NCBI GenBank assembly: GCA_965662485.1
Contig: CBFIIL010000033.1
Location: forward strand, 1-18,456
Length of the DNA: 18,456 bases
Source of the DNA: UBA3537 sp965662485
Lineage (GTDB): Bacteria; Bacteroidota; Bacteroidia; Flavobacteriales; Flavobacteriaceae
Direction: 5' to 3'
In this document: piece by piece, positions 1 to 7,457 of the stretch
How the letters are laid out: the number at the start of each line of letters is the position of its first letter
Numbering within the stretch: position 1 is the stretch's first letter
The notes under the pieces: generated by a model
The model's database searches: none
The model's input: only the letters and a program-made list of their open reading frames with translations
What the model was told of the DNA's origin: nothing
Program-made: the position numbers and the translations under genes

Positions 1-19
1 TTAGGAAAAATTAAATACT

Positions 20-739
20 ATGAAGAAATTGATATTATTATTATTTGTTTTAACAATATCTCAATTCAATGCACAAAACTTTACTTTAAAAGAAAAGTTA
101 TTGTTTAGTAAGCAAGCTAAAATTAATAGTGGATCTAGATCATATATGGGGGGTAAATCTAGAGTAATATACTATGTCCCAAAACAGAACGATAACGTAG
201 AATCGATTATAATTAGCTATTCAACTTCAAACGCTTCAAGTCCAATAAACTTGAATACTGCAGTTGAAGCAAGTAAATTAATTGCTAGCTATTATTCAGG
301 TGGGGTTTCTTCTGTTGCTTTGTCTTTGATTCCTCAAAGAATAAAAAATGAGTTAAAAATTCCTGTAGGTGTTGCACCTGTAGATATATATTTGATGCCC
401 AATGAAAATATTAATTTAAGGAAATTTAGAGAAAAAGTTACGTTTAGTTTTTATAAGATTGGTACAACTGAAAATTCAAAAAATGGAAAAATCATTGTTC
501 CTGATTATTTAGCTAAGGAGGGGTTTTGTATTGGGGTCATTAATCCATCATCGTATAATGCGGTTAATTTAAGTATTGAAGCTTTGGGGTTGTACAAAGA
601 AAAGGTTGAATTTAACGAAGATGAAATAGTTGAAAAATTAAAAAATTTGAAAAAATACCTTGATATGGGTATTATCAGCGAAGACGAATATAATAGTAAA
701 GCTAATCCATTAAAACAACAATTAATTGATAAGCTATAA
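20..739 (+). CDS. Secreted protein with C-terminal SHOCT-like domain
   Basis: The 239-residue product begins with MKKLILLLFVLTISQFNAQ, a typical flavobacterial signal peptide ending in an NAQ-type cleavage site. No lipobox cysteine follows, so it is probably periplasmic or secreted. The middle (about residues 35-195) is beta-rich and I do not recognise it. The last 35 residues are charged and helical, with the pattern EKLKNLKKYLDMGIISEDEY followed by a K/L-rich helix. This fits the short SHOCT-type tail (a hydrophobic helix, G-I-I-[ST]-x-x-E-[YF], then a second helix), which is usually attached to unrelated domains. The stop codon directly abuts the ATG of the next lipoprotein, so the two are probably co-transcribed. 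The function is unknown. The gene call and signal peptide are firm; the SHOCT assignment is by motif only. Confidence 0.8.
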   Translation: MKKLILLLFVLTISQFNAQNFTLKEKLLFSKQAKINSGSRSYMGGKSRVIYYVPKQNDNVESIIISYSTSNASSPINLNTAVEASKLIASYYSGGVSSVALSLIPQRIKNELKIPVGVAPVDIYLMPNENINLRKFREKVTFSFYKIGTTENSKNGKIIVPDYLAKEGFCIGVINPSSYNAVNLSIEALGLYKEKVEFNEDEIVEKLKNLKKYLDMGIISEDEYNSKANPLKQQLIDKL

Positions 740-1144
740 ATGAAAAAACTACTCTTACTCTCCGCTTTATTCATCTTCGCTTGTAGTAGTGAGGATAATT
801 CAGAAGAAAATCCATTACCAACTTATACAATTGAGGGTAAATGGATATGGTCACCAAGTGAAAATAGATCTGATACTAATACAATGTATGAGTTCGTTGA
901 TGGATTAAGATACACTTACTATTGTTTAGATTGTCCTGGCGATGATGATTATTGGAATTCATTAGATGAATCAGACAGAATTCCAGGAGCCAATCCTTAC
1001 ACATTTGAAAATGATACATTAAGAGTTGATTTACATTTTGGGAATGAATTAGTGACACAGATTGCATTTGAATGTGATGGTGGTAAACTTTTTATGGACG
1101 GAGTATTTAGTTCCCTTTGGAGATTAAGCTCTGACTGTAACTAA
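740..1144 (+). CDS. Small surface-type lipoprotein, lipocalin-like size
   Basis: The 134-residue product has a lipoprotein signal (LLLSALFIFAC, predicted lipidated Cys15). The mature start is rich in acidic residues (SSEDNSEE), which resembles the Bacteroidota lipoprotein export signal for surface display. The mature part has a GKW-I-W-S start, scattered aromatic residues, and a C-terminal FxSSLWRL near a final cysteine. That pattern resembles small lipocalin-like Bacteroidota lipoproteins that start with 'G-x-W'. Cysteines at CLDC, FECD and the C-terminal SDCN may form disulfides outside the cytoplasm. The ATG follows the preceding stop with no gap, so it is probably translationally linked to the upstream gene. 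No enzyme motif is seen. Confidence 0.75.
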   Translation: MKKLLLLSALFIFACSSEDNSEENPLPTYTIEGKWIWSPSENRSDTNTMYEFVDGLRYTYYCLDCPGDDDYWNSLDESDRIPGANPYTFENDTLRVDLHFGNELVTQIAFECDGGKLFMDGVFSSLWRLSSDCN

Positions 1145-1215
1145 ACCATAGGCATATCTTATACCTTCAATTCTACTTTTTCTAATCCTCTTAAATAGAG
1201 AAAACTTAAATTTTT

Positions 1216-1223
1216 TAAATTTG
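1216..1223 (+). promoter_or_regulatory. Bacteroidota -7 element (TAAATTTG)
   Basis: TAAATTTG matches the Bacteroidota housekeeping -7 consensus TAnnTTTG and ends 20 nt before the ATG at 1244. No clear -33 TTG is visible at the usual spacing. It suggests the small lipoprotein and the DUF6090-like gene have their own transcript. Confidence 0.4.
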
Positions 1224-1243
1224 AAATATAACACAATTCAATT

Positions 1244-1480
1244 ATGAAAAAACTACTATTAATCTTAACTTTTTTTGTTCTTTGTTGTGGCGACGATCAA
1301 AATTGTTTTACCATAATACAAAAAACAATTACAAATGGGGAGTTTGTATTGGTAGGCGATTTTGACACTTCAAATAATGACGATGATGGGTTGCCAAACG
1401 GCTATGCTGATGTTAATTTGGAAGTGAGTCAGGAGGTTTATGACTCATATAATGTTGGTGATGAATATTGTTATAAATAA
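1244..1480 (+). CDS. Small cysteine-containing lipoprotein
   Basis: The 78-residue product has the signal MKKLLLILTFFVLCC, with lipidation likely at Cys14 or Cys15. The following GDDQN is acidic and consistent with surface export. The mature part is only about 63 residues, with a cysteine near each end (QNCF and EYCYK) that may form a disulfide. An acidic loop of the form DTSNNDDDGLPNG is reminiscent of calcium-binding D/N-rich loops, but it is not a full EF-hand or thrombospondin type-3 repeat. I do not recognise a family. It is separated from the upstream gene by 99 bases and followed at once by the DUF6090-like gene. Confidence 0.65.
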   Translation: MKKLLLILTFFVLCCGDDQNCFTIIQKTITNGEFVLVGDFDTSNNDDDGLPNGYADVNLEVSQEVYDSYNVGDEYCYK

Positions 1481-1489
1481 TATTTGAAG

Positions 1490-2230
1490 ATGAAAATTTT
1501 TAGATCTTTCCGCCAAGATTCAAGTAATAATTTTAGTTATTTAAAATATGCAGTTGGCGAGATATTTCTTGTAGCTGTTGGGATTTTAATTGCATTGCAA
1601 GTCAATAATTTAAATCAATCTCGTATTGAGGAAAAAGCAATGAATGATTATTTCCAGAAAATAATAACCAATATTCAAGAGGACATCAAAGAATCCAACA
1701 GATTATTAAAGTTTAGACAACAGCACATACTTAGTTGTAATGAGGTTTCTAGAGCATTGATTGAAAATGATTTTTCTGACCAATTAAAAATTCAAAAAGC
1801 AATTTTTGAAATGATTATTGAAGTTCAATTAAATTATAATAAAGACGCTTTTGAGTCGCTAAAAAGTTCGGGCTTTTTGAGATATTTAGACAACAAAGCG
1901 CTAGAAGAATTATTGTATGATTACTACAATCAAATTAATCAAATTGAAATGTTTGAAATTGATCAAAGGGATTGGGCCAATGCACTTGAACTGGAATTAG
2001 ATAAGAACGGCTTTTTCTATATCTATACAGAACTAGATGAAATTGTTCATACAGACTTATTTACTTTAATGGGTAATTATAACAAGGATTTAAAAAACCA
2101 TCCAGGACATAAAATCATAATGCGACTTCTTTTTCGCGGAGGCACAAATAATTCATTCTTGACAGGGTTTTATGAAAATCATATCCAAACGGGTCAGCAA
2201 TTAATTGAAATTCTTGAACAAGAACTTTAA
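1490..2230 (+). CDS. DUF6090-like single-pass membrane protein
   Basis: The N-terminus is a short basic stretch (MKIFRSFRQD), followed by KYAVGEIFLVAVGILIALQVNN at about residues 19-40. This is the hallmark of the Bacteroidota DUF6090 family: a 'GEI-x-L-V-x-x-GI-L-IALQ-x-NN' transmembrane helix. The remaining 200 residues are predicted soluble and strongly helical, probably periplasmic. The family occurs in many copies in Flavobacteriia and has no established role. I start at the ATG at 1490 rather than the TTG at 1484, because MKIFR or MIKFFR is the usual family start. It lies 9 bases after the small lipoprotein stop, so the two are probably co-transcribed. It converges on the next gene with only 33 bases between stops. 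Confidence 0.82.
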   Translation: MKIFRSFRQDSSNNFSYLKYAVGEIFLVAVGILIALQVNNLNQSRIEEKAMNDYFQKIITNIQEDIKESNRLLKFRQQHILSCNEVSRALIENDFSDQLKIQKAIFEMIIEVQLNYNKDAFESLKSSGFLRYLDNKALEELLYDYYNQINQIEMFEIDQRDWANALELELDKNGFFYIYTELDEIVHTDLFTLMGNYNKDLKNHPGHKIIMRLLFRGGTNNSFLTGFYENHIQTGQQLIEILEQEL

Positions 2231-2263
2231 TAAAAAACTCCTCCCGTTTTTCTATTTTTTATA

Positions 2264-3499
2264 CTAACGTTCAAAGTAATTAATACAATATTCTTCATCA
2301 AAAAGGGGATAATTTAGAGGTTTTACCAATTGCATATACGCCTTAAGTTTTGTCTTTTTTTGCTTAGAGTTATGATAGTCCAAAACACTTATAAATATAT
2401 CAATAAAGTCTCTGTGACTGTTTCTAAACAACGTATTTTCCTTTAAATTAACAAGTTCTTTATTAATGGTTTTGCCAGAATCTACTTTCAAAATAGCATC
2501 TCTAAGTTCAAACAGGCTGTAATGGTATTCTTGATAATAGGGTTTAGAAATTTTGTAGTGCGCAGTTGATTGTACAATAAACTTCATGAGGTCAATTTCC
2601 CCAGCCAATATACAAGAAAACAAAAACTCATAGAGGTAGTCAATTTTATTCTTTCTATTAGCAATTTTACTAAGATACTTTTGTGTGTGTTTTACCTTTT
2701 CTGGGTTGTTCTGAATTAAAACATCAATACTCATTAGCCGTCCATATAAAATAGGATGAATATTCATTATGGTTAAAGTCGTTTTTACAGGCTTTACGTT
2801 TTTATTATTCAAATACTTTCGCAATTCTAGGAGACAGCTGCTAAAAAGTAGGTGTTCTCTATTGGATGTAGTTTTATTTAATTTTTCGGTGTATTTCCCA
2901 TAATTTCCATTAAGGCCGGAAATATCAATAAATGCGCTATAAATGGTTGACGAAAAAAACTTTGTTTCTTGAAGTTGACTAATATTAGTTTTCATTTGCT
3001 TTAACATTGGGCCAACACAATTTCCAAAACATAAAAGTTCAGAATAACTAAATCGTCGAGGGTCTAAAAGGGGAGAATTAAACACATTTTTTAGAGCATC
3101 TAAATTGTTCGTAACTATAAGTCCGCCTGTAATGGTGATTAATAACTCTATATATTCTTCAGGTTTTTGAAATTCTTTTTCTATTAATTTTAATGATTGT
3201 TTTGGTTCAACAACAATGTTATTAAATATTTTTTGATTAATATCCCAATTCTTTTTTTGAGGATATGCTGCACAAAATTCAATAAAATTTTTATATCCTA
3301 CATATTTTGAAAGTGTGTCGAGAGTGTTTTTGGATGGGATTGTCGCCCTTACAATACCATAAAATCGCCTTAAAGTATTGTAACTCAGGTCAATATTGGT
3401 TTCAATAAGAATAAGTCTTGATAATCTAACACAGTCGCCTCGATTTCGAATATAAAAACCACATTTTTTGGAAACTTTATTTTTTAGTTGATATAGCAT
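2264..3499 (-). CDS. Helical protein of unknown function with HTH-like N-terminus
   Basis: The 411-residue product has no signal peptide or membrane segment and is probably cytoplasmic. Residues 20-75 contain a pattern I know from other Bacteroidota hypothetical proteins: CVRLSRLI, then LSYNTLRRFYG, then SKNTLDTLSKYVGYKNFIEF. It reads like a helix-turn-helix-like module that ends in a 'TLD-x-L-x-x-[YF]-x-GY-x-x-[FW]-x-x-F' signature. The rest is almost entirely alpha-helical, with evenly spaced Leu/Tyr/Phe, and could be a TPR-like superhelix; I cannot assign repeats with confidence. A -7-type element lies upstream, and the ATG is the only reasonable start. Whether it binds nucleic acid is unknown. 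Confidence 0.7.
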   Translation of the reverse strand: MLYQLKNKVSKKCGFYIRNRGDCVRLSRLILIETNIDLSYNTLRRFYGIVRATIPSKNTLDTLSKYVGYKNFIEFCAAYPQKKNWDINQKIFNNIVVEPKQSLKLIEKEFQKPEEYIELLITITGGLIVTNNLDALKNVFNSPLLDPRRFSYSELLCFGNCVGPMLKQMKTNISQLQETKFFSSTIYSAFIDISGLNGNYGKYTEKLNKTTSNREHLLFSSCLLELRKYLNNKNVKPVKTTLTIMNIHPILYGRLMSIDVLIQNNPEKVKHTQKYLSKIANRKNKIDYLYEFLFSCILAGEIDLMKFIVQSTAHYKISKPYYQEYHYSLFELRDAILKVDSGKTINKELVNLKENTLFRNSHRDFIDIFISVLDYHNSKQKKTKLKAYMQLVKPLNYPLFDEEYCINYFER

Positions 3500-3529
3500 T
3501 TGGTTCTTTTAAGTAGACTTAGTATTTAT

Positions 3530-3537
3530 CAAATTTA
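3530..3537 (-). promoter_or_regulatory. Bacteroidota -7 element for the helical protein
   Basis: On the minus strand this reads TAAATTTG and ends 30 nt before the ATG at 3499. A TTTG lies 21 nt further upstream (complement of 3559-3562), close to the expected -33 spacing. This makes it one of the more complete promoter matches in the window. Confidence 0.45.
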
Positions 3538-3632
3538 GCATAAAAAATAAAGTATCAGCAAATCTATTTTAAGTTTTTACACCGATTTTAAATTTCAAAT
3601 AAATTAAATAACCCAAAGAATTAGGGTTTAGC

Positions 3633-4673
3633 TTAAATTTTCATCTGATAAGGAACAAGAGGGTTTATAATTTTAAACCATAGTGGCGGGATAAAACTCA
3701 GCAAAAGAGAAGCTGGATATCCCAAAGGTAATGTTGGACTTTCTTTGTAACTATTTAAAATTTGATATTTTTTTGAGGCTTTATAATGATGGTCGCTATG
3801 TCTTGTGAGCTCATATAAAACAATACGTCCAATATTAAAATTTGAATTCCAAGAGTGATGAGGTTGAACACGCTCGTAACGTCCAGAGGGAGTTTTAAAA
3901 CGTTTCAAACCATAGTGCTCGATGTAATTGATACTTTCCAAGAACAGAAATGACACAACACCAACAGCAATCGCAAATATGAGCACTTCCAATGACAAGA
4001 AATAATATACTGTAAGCAGGTACAAAGGTTGAATAAAATGGTACCAAAGCATATCATTTTTACTAGAAAAAAAAGAGGAATTATTTACTTTTAAAAGATG
4101 TATTTGGCGTTTCCAAGCATCTACATATTGTTTTGATACAGACGTTATCCAAAATGAATATACCGTTTGATTATATTTTGCTGTAGCCCCATCTTCTGGT
4201 GTAGCAACATGTAAATGATGGCCAAAATTGTGTTCTATATAAAAATGCATATACAAGCATGGCATATACAACAATTTACTCAAAAAGCGTTCAAAATAGG
4301 GTTTTCTGTGACCGAGCTCATGTGCTACATTAATTGCATTGGTAGCCAATAAAATTCCAGCTGAAAGCCCCATTCCAATTAATTCGTATATGGCATAATC
4401 ATTTGTTTGAATTTTTGAGAATGCTAAAAATAAAAGACCAAAAACAATAGGAACATTTAAATATAACATCAAATCAAAAATCCATTTGTTTTTTTTATTC
4501 AATGCCTCGTCTTTAGATAAGTTTTCAGAACCTTGACCAGTTAAAATATCCAAAAAAGGCAATACAACAAAAGCATAAATTACTGCAGTGTAGGTGCCAA
4601 TTCCAAAAGAAACAAAAGATATATAGGCCGAAATAGGGACAGTATATGCAAACAAATATTTTAAATCTTTCAT
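3633..4673 (-). CDS. alkB: AlkB-type alkane 1-monooxygenase
   Basis: This is an integral-membrane non-heme diiron hydroxylase of 346 residues. The family oxidises medium-chain n-alkanes to 1-alkanols, with electrons from rubredoxin. The conserved histidine boxes are all present: HELGH (118-122), EHNFGHH (147-153), the AlkB signature NYIEHYG (249-255) and RHSDHH (291-296), plus PHHSWN (271-276). At least five hydrophobic helices are spread over residues 5-45, 68-112 and 210-248. It is shorter than the roughly 400-residue Pseudomonas AlkB, as flavobacterial members often are. I start at the ATG at 4673, because an upstream TTG at 4697 would add a non-family extension. No rubredoxin or rubredoxin reductase gene lies in the window, so partners must be elsewhere. 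It is divergent from the esterase lipoprotein. The exact substrate is unknown. Confidence 0.9.
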   Translation of the reverse strand: MKDLKYLFAYTVPISAYISFVSFGIGTYTAVIYAFVVLPFLDILTGQGSENLSKDEALNKKNKWIFDLMLYLNVPIVFGLLFLAFSKIQTNDYAIYELIGMGLSAGILLATNAINVAHELGHRKPYFERFLSKLLYMPCLYMHFYIEHNFGHHLHVATPEDGATAKYNQTVYSFWITSVSKQYVDAWKRQIHLLKVNNSSFFSSKNDMLWYHFIQPLYLLTVYYFLSLEVLIFAIAVGVVSFLFLESINYIEHYGLKRFKTPSGRYERVQPHHSWNSNFNIGRIVLYELTRHSDHHYKASKKYQILNSYKESPTLPLGYPASLLLSFIPPLWFKIINPLVPYQMKI

Positions 4674-4701
4674 AATATAATTACATTTTAGATTCAATAT
4701 A

Positions 4702-4735
4702 CAAATATTTCAATCTACAAAATTTACTATATTTG
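4702..4735. promoter_or_regulatory. Divergent alkB/esterase promoter with inverted repeat
   Basis: CAAATAT (4702-4708) and ATATTTG (4729-4735) form a perfect 7-bp inverted repeat with a 20-bp spacer. The right arm lies in a perfect -7 consensus TATATTTG (4728-4735), which ends 19 nt before the esterase ATG. The left arm reads AATATTTG on the minus strand, one base off the consensus, and ends 28 nt before the alkB ATG. The simplest reading is two divergent -7 elements. An operator for a dimeric regulator is possible but not shown. Confidence 0.45.
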
Positions 4736-4754
4736 AGTTGTTAACTAATTAATA

Positions 4755-5762
4755 ATGAACAAATTACTAATTATTTTTTTGTTTTTACTTTTTGCTTGTA
4801 GCAAAAATGAAACCACCACCATACCCCCTGCTGTTGTTTACAGCGAATTTTGCACCTCAGATGCACGTTTTACAGACGTTGAATTTTTCAATGAAAATCA
4901 AATAGATTCTGAAAAAGATATACTCTATGCCACAGCAGAAAATTGGTTTGGTATTATGCAAGACTTAGAACTTGATATTTACCAACCCAATCAAAACATA
5001 GATCCTATGGAAAAAAGACCATTAGTTGTTTTAATTCATGGGGGTGGTTTTATAGGCGGGAACAAACTTTTTTTAGAGGACCTTTGTCTTGAATTTTCAA
5101 AAAGAGGATTTGTTTGTGCTTCTATTGAATATAGACTTGGTCGTTTTGAATTACCCGAAAGCACACAAAAAGCAATATATAGAGCTCAACAAGATGCCAA
5201 CGCAGCTTTACGTTTTTTAGCCAATAAAGCAGAGGAATATAAAATTGACACAGCGCATGTTTTTGTTGGCGGACAAAGCGCTGGAGCCGTTACCGCTTTG
5301 TATGTAAATTATGCTAGCGAAGATGAATGGGGATTTATTAACCCAACTTTAGAATCTGAACTTGGGCCATTGCACCAAAATGGGAATAATTACACTGAAA
5401 ATGTTACAATTCTTGGACTTTTTAATAATTGGGGGAGTGTACCAAATTTGATTTTTAGTGCAGACGAAATGATCCCTACAATTGCCTTTCACGGTGCGTT
5501 GGATAATGTTGTTCCAATTGATACTTACAATCAACTTGGATTTAGTTTATTAGGGTCAAGAAGCATTCACAATGCTATGCAATCAGCAGGGGGTTGTAGT
5601 GATTTAACTGTTGAGCCGCAAGGTGGACATGGTATATACACAAACACTGAAGGTCTTAAGTTTAGAGCAAGTCGTGCCAGTTGTTTTTTTAAAAGTGTTA
5701 TGTGTAACCAATGCCAATCCGTTTATTTTGAGCACCAAGAGCCCCCAATGTGTTCTATGTAA
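4755..5762 (+). CDS. Lipoprotein alpha/beta-hydrolase (carboxylesterase-like)
   Basis: The 335-residue product carries a lipoprotein signal (LLIIFLFLLFAC, lipidated Cys15). The hydrolase fold shows the oxyanion-hole motif HGGGF (95-99), the nucleophile elbow GGQSAG with Ser175, a likely acid Asp250 in HGALDNVVP, and a likely base His292 in QGGHGIY. LDIYQP ahead of the core is typical of the esterase/lipase family with an HGGG motif. The C-terminal 30 residues hold several cysteines (SCFFKSVMCNQCQS and PPMCSM) and may be disulfide-bonded. The substrate is probably a short-chain or acetyl ester outside the cytoplasm, but this cannot be read from the sequence. It is divergent from alkB, so a joint role in lipid or hydrocarbon use is possible. 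Confidence 0.85.
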   Translation: MNKLLIIFLFLLFACSKNETTTIPPAVVYSEFCTSDARFTDVEFFNENQIDSEKDILYATAENWFGIMQDLELDIYQPNQNIDPMEKRPLVVLIHGGGFIGGNKLFLEDLCLEFSKRGFVCASIEYRLGRFELPESTQKAIYRAQQDANAALRFLANKAEEYKIDTAHVFVGGQSAGAVTALYVNYASEDEWGFINPTLESELGPLHQNGNNYTENVTILGLFNNWGSVPNLIFSADEMIPTIAFHGALDNVVPIDTYNQLGFSLLGSRSIHNAMQSAGGCSDLTVEPQGGHGIYTNTEGLKFRASRASCFFKSVMCNQCQSVYFEHQEPPMCSM

Positions 5763-5851
5763 AAATAACACCCACTTATTAAATAACTCATATACCAACA
5801 AATATTTTTTTAAATAAACAATATTAATTTTTTTTTGCACGTATTAATTTT

Positions 5852-5859
5852 TACTTTTG
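5852..5859 (+). promoter_or_regulatory. Bacteroidota -7 element (TACTTTTG) for the four-gene cluster
   Basis: TACTTTTG matches TAnnTTTG and ends 24 nt before the ATG at 5884. It overlaps an in-frame TTG at 5857, which argues that the TTG is promoter rather than start codon. A TTTG at 5834-5837 is closer than the usual -33 spacing. Confidence 0.4.
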
Positions 5860-5883
5860 TTTAGCAACCAATTTAAAATTATT

Positions 5884-6750
5884 ATGAAAAAATCGATTAT
5901 TATATTGTTGGCACTTTTCTTATATACATGCCAAAAGCCCTTCGCAAAACTTACCACAAATGATGAAAAATCTGAAGCCATCAAAACTTTATTTGAAAAA
6001 GTTGGAGAGGAAAACATTGATTACTTAAAAGAAGTTTTCTCTGACAGTATGCAGTTTGTAGATCCAATGGGGAATAAATTGGATAAAACAGGCTTTATTG
6101 CGGCAGTGCAAAATCTTTATGATTTATTTGATGACATTTCTGTAGAGGAAATGAACGGAGACGCTCTTGGATCTGAAGTAGAAACGGTAACCTACAGTAA
6201 TGGTGTAGTATGGACTAACATTTGGAATACATTTTCTGCCAAAGGGAAGTATACGGGTCAAAAAGTAACTTTTCCATTTCACTTATCATATCAATGGGAA
6301 GACGATAAAATTATCAAAGAAGTACAGTTTTTTGACACCTCAGTATTTGCAAAAGAAATGAATGCCAAAGCTGCAGCAAACAACACTTCACCAAAGGTGG
6401 TAATTACTATTGATATGGCTGTAAATTCAGGGTATTCAAAAGAGGATGTAAAAGAATTTACAAAAAAGCTAAATCAATTTATAAGAGACAACGAACCCAA
6501 CACATACGATTATGGTTATTTTATTTCCGAAGATGGGAAAAGAGTAACGCTTATTGAGAAATTTAGAACCTCAGAAGATTTTATATTCCATGCCGATAAA
6601 TTTGAAAATGGGCCTAATATTGAAACATTTATGAAAATGTTCTCATTTAAGTCACTTATTGTTGGAGGAAATGTTACTGAAGCATTAAAAGAACGTATTA
6701 AGGCCTATCCTGCAGAATACAGAGGAAATGTAGGCGGCTGGATTAATTAA
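5884..6750 (+). CDS. Lipoprotein fusing NTF2-like and ABM-like domains
   Basis: The 288-residue product has a lipoprotein signal (IIILLALFLYTC, lipidated Cys16). Residues about 30-155 look like an NTF2/SnoaL-like domain: helices, then VFSDSMQFVDPMGNKLDKTG, and later TYSNGVVWTNIWNTFSAKGK and QWEDDKIIKEVQFFD, the standard order of SnoaL-like folds. Residues about 170-262 resemble a ferredoxin-like ABM or putative quinol monooxygenase half-barrel: a VVITIDMAV strand, a helix, GYFISEDGKRVTLIEKF, then TSEDFIFHADK. SnoaL-like and ABM domains bind or transform small hydrophobic ligands, but neither fold proves catalysis. I start at the ATG at 5884; an upstream TTG at 5857 falls inside the -7 element. 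It is the first gene of a four-gene set. The fold assignments are by pattern and would need a profile search. Confidence 0.75.
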   Translation: MKKSIIILLALFLYTCQKPFAKLTTNDEKSEAIKTLFEKVGEENIDYLKEVFSDSMQFVDPMGNKLDKTGFIAAVQNLYDLFDDISVEEMNGDALGSEVETVTYSNGVVWTNIWNTFSAKGKYTGQKVTFPFHLSYQWEDDKIIKEVQFFDTSVFAKEMNAKAAANNTSPKVVITIDMAVNSGYSKEDVKEFTKKLNQFIRDNEPNTYDYGYFISEDGKRVTLIEKFRTSEDFIFHADKFENGPNIETFMKMFSFKSLIVGGNVTEALKERIKAYPAEYRGNVGGWIN

Positions 6751-6763
6751 AAACCAAAAAAAC

Positions 6764-6994
6764 ATGAGTAATTCAGAAAGAGATATCATAAAAGTAAGAG
6801 TCCATGATGGAATTGTTGGAATTTTATATATAGCATCAATAATTTTAGCAAGTCAGTTTGGATTGAACTGGATTTATGTTGCCGTTGGCGTTGCTGTTTT
6901 GCAAATTCTAAGTCCATTTACAAAATTCTGTCCTGTGTATACGATTTTAAATAAAATTATGCCAGACACTACCCCAATACAAAACGGGAAATAA
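6764..6994 (+). CDS. DUF2892/YgaP-like two-helix inner-membrane protein
   Basis: The 76-residue product has two hydrophobic segments (about residues 15-31 and 34-50) followed by FCPVYTILNK. The sequence 'L-x-P-F-T-x-x-CP-x-Y' after two helices is the signature of the DUF2892/YgaP-like transmembrane family. In some proteins this domain is fused to a rhodanese, but here it stands alone. The conserved cysteine lies at about residue 55. The gene sits 13 bases after the preceding lipoprotein and 29 bases before the next secreted protein, all on the same strand, so co-transcription is likely. Its role in the cluster is unknown; a membrane partner for the exported neighbours is a guess. Confidence 0.8.
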   Translation: MSNSERDIIKVRVHDGIVGILYIASIILASQFGLNWIYVAVGVAVLQILSPFTKFCPVYTILNKIMPDTTPIQNGK

Positions 6995-7023
6995 ATAATT
7001 ATTATTAAAATAAAAAATTAAAA

Positions 7024-7428
7024 ATGAAAAAATTACAATTATTATTAGGACTACTTTTAATGACAACGGTTTCACTAAATGCCCAAGGTGAAGACCGTTT
7101 TGTCTATGAGCTACATTTTGAAGTAGCTCAAACAGCATCTGTTTTAGATGCTGAAAAGATGTTTTTTGTCTTTTATGACGGATTTAAACAAAGTGAAAAG
7201 TGCACAAGTGTTCGCGCATTACAACATCATACTGGCGCTGGATTCCAATATAAAATTTTAGCTTACGCTAATAGTTGGGATGATCTAGATGACATGACTG
7301 TTGAAGCGCAAACTTATTTCGCATCTAAATATCCAGAAATGATGACTTCGGCATGGCCTATGGTTCATACAGGTGATGCTGTTTATGCTGTTAGAACATC
7401 TTTTGAGCAAGGATTTGTATCACAATAA
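7024..7428 (+). CDS. Secreted small protein, possibly ABM-like half-barrel
   Basis: The 134-residue product begins with MKKLQLLLGLLLMTTVSLNAQ, a clear signal peptide. The mature part has a strand (RFVYELHFEV), a helix with FYDGFKQ, a segment VRALQHHTGAGFQYKILAYA, then SWDDLDDM leading into a helix. This strand-helix-strand-strand-helix order, with an aromatic/acidic '[ST]-W-x-D-[FL]' turn, matches the next gene (TWADFAAF and SAEDL). It suggests a small dimeric alpha/beta-barrel fold, as inference only. A single Cys (EKCTS) and a paired HH are present, but no catalytic motif can be named. It lies in tight order with neighbours on both sides. Confidence 0.7.
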   Translation: MKKLQLLLGLLLMTTVSLNAQGEDRFVYELHFEVAQTASVLDAEKMFFVFYDGFKQSEKCTSVRALQHHTGAGFQYKILAYANSWDDLDDMTVEAQTYFASKYPEMMTSAWPMVHTGDAVYAVRTSFEQGFVSQ

Positions 7429-7457
7429 CCAAAGAACTAATAATTTAATAAAAAAAA

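Noticed and set aside
2231..2263. Possible terminator between convergent genes
   Set aside because: AAAAAC/GTTTTT around a 7-base loop is A/T-only except one pair and too weak to call.
5763..5883. Small gene or terminator after the esterase
   Set aside because: The forward and reverse frames here are shadows of the esterase 3' end, and no stable hairpin with a T-run is visible.
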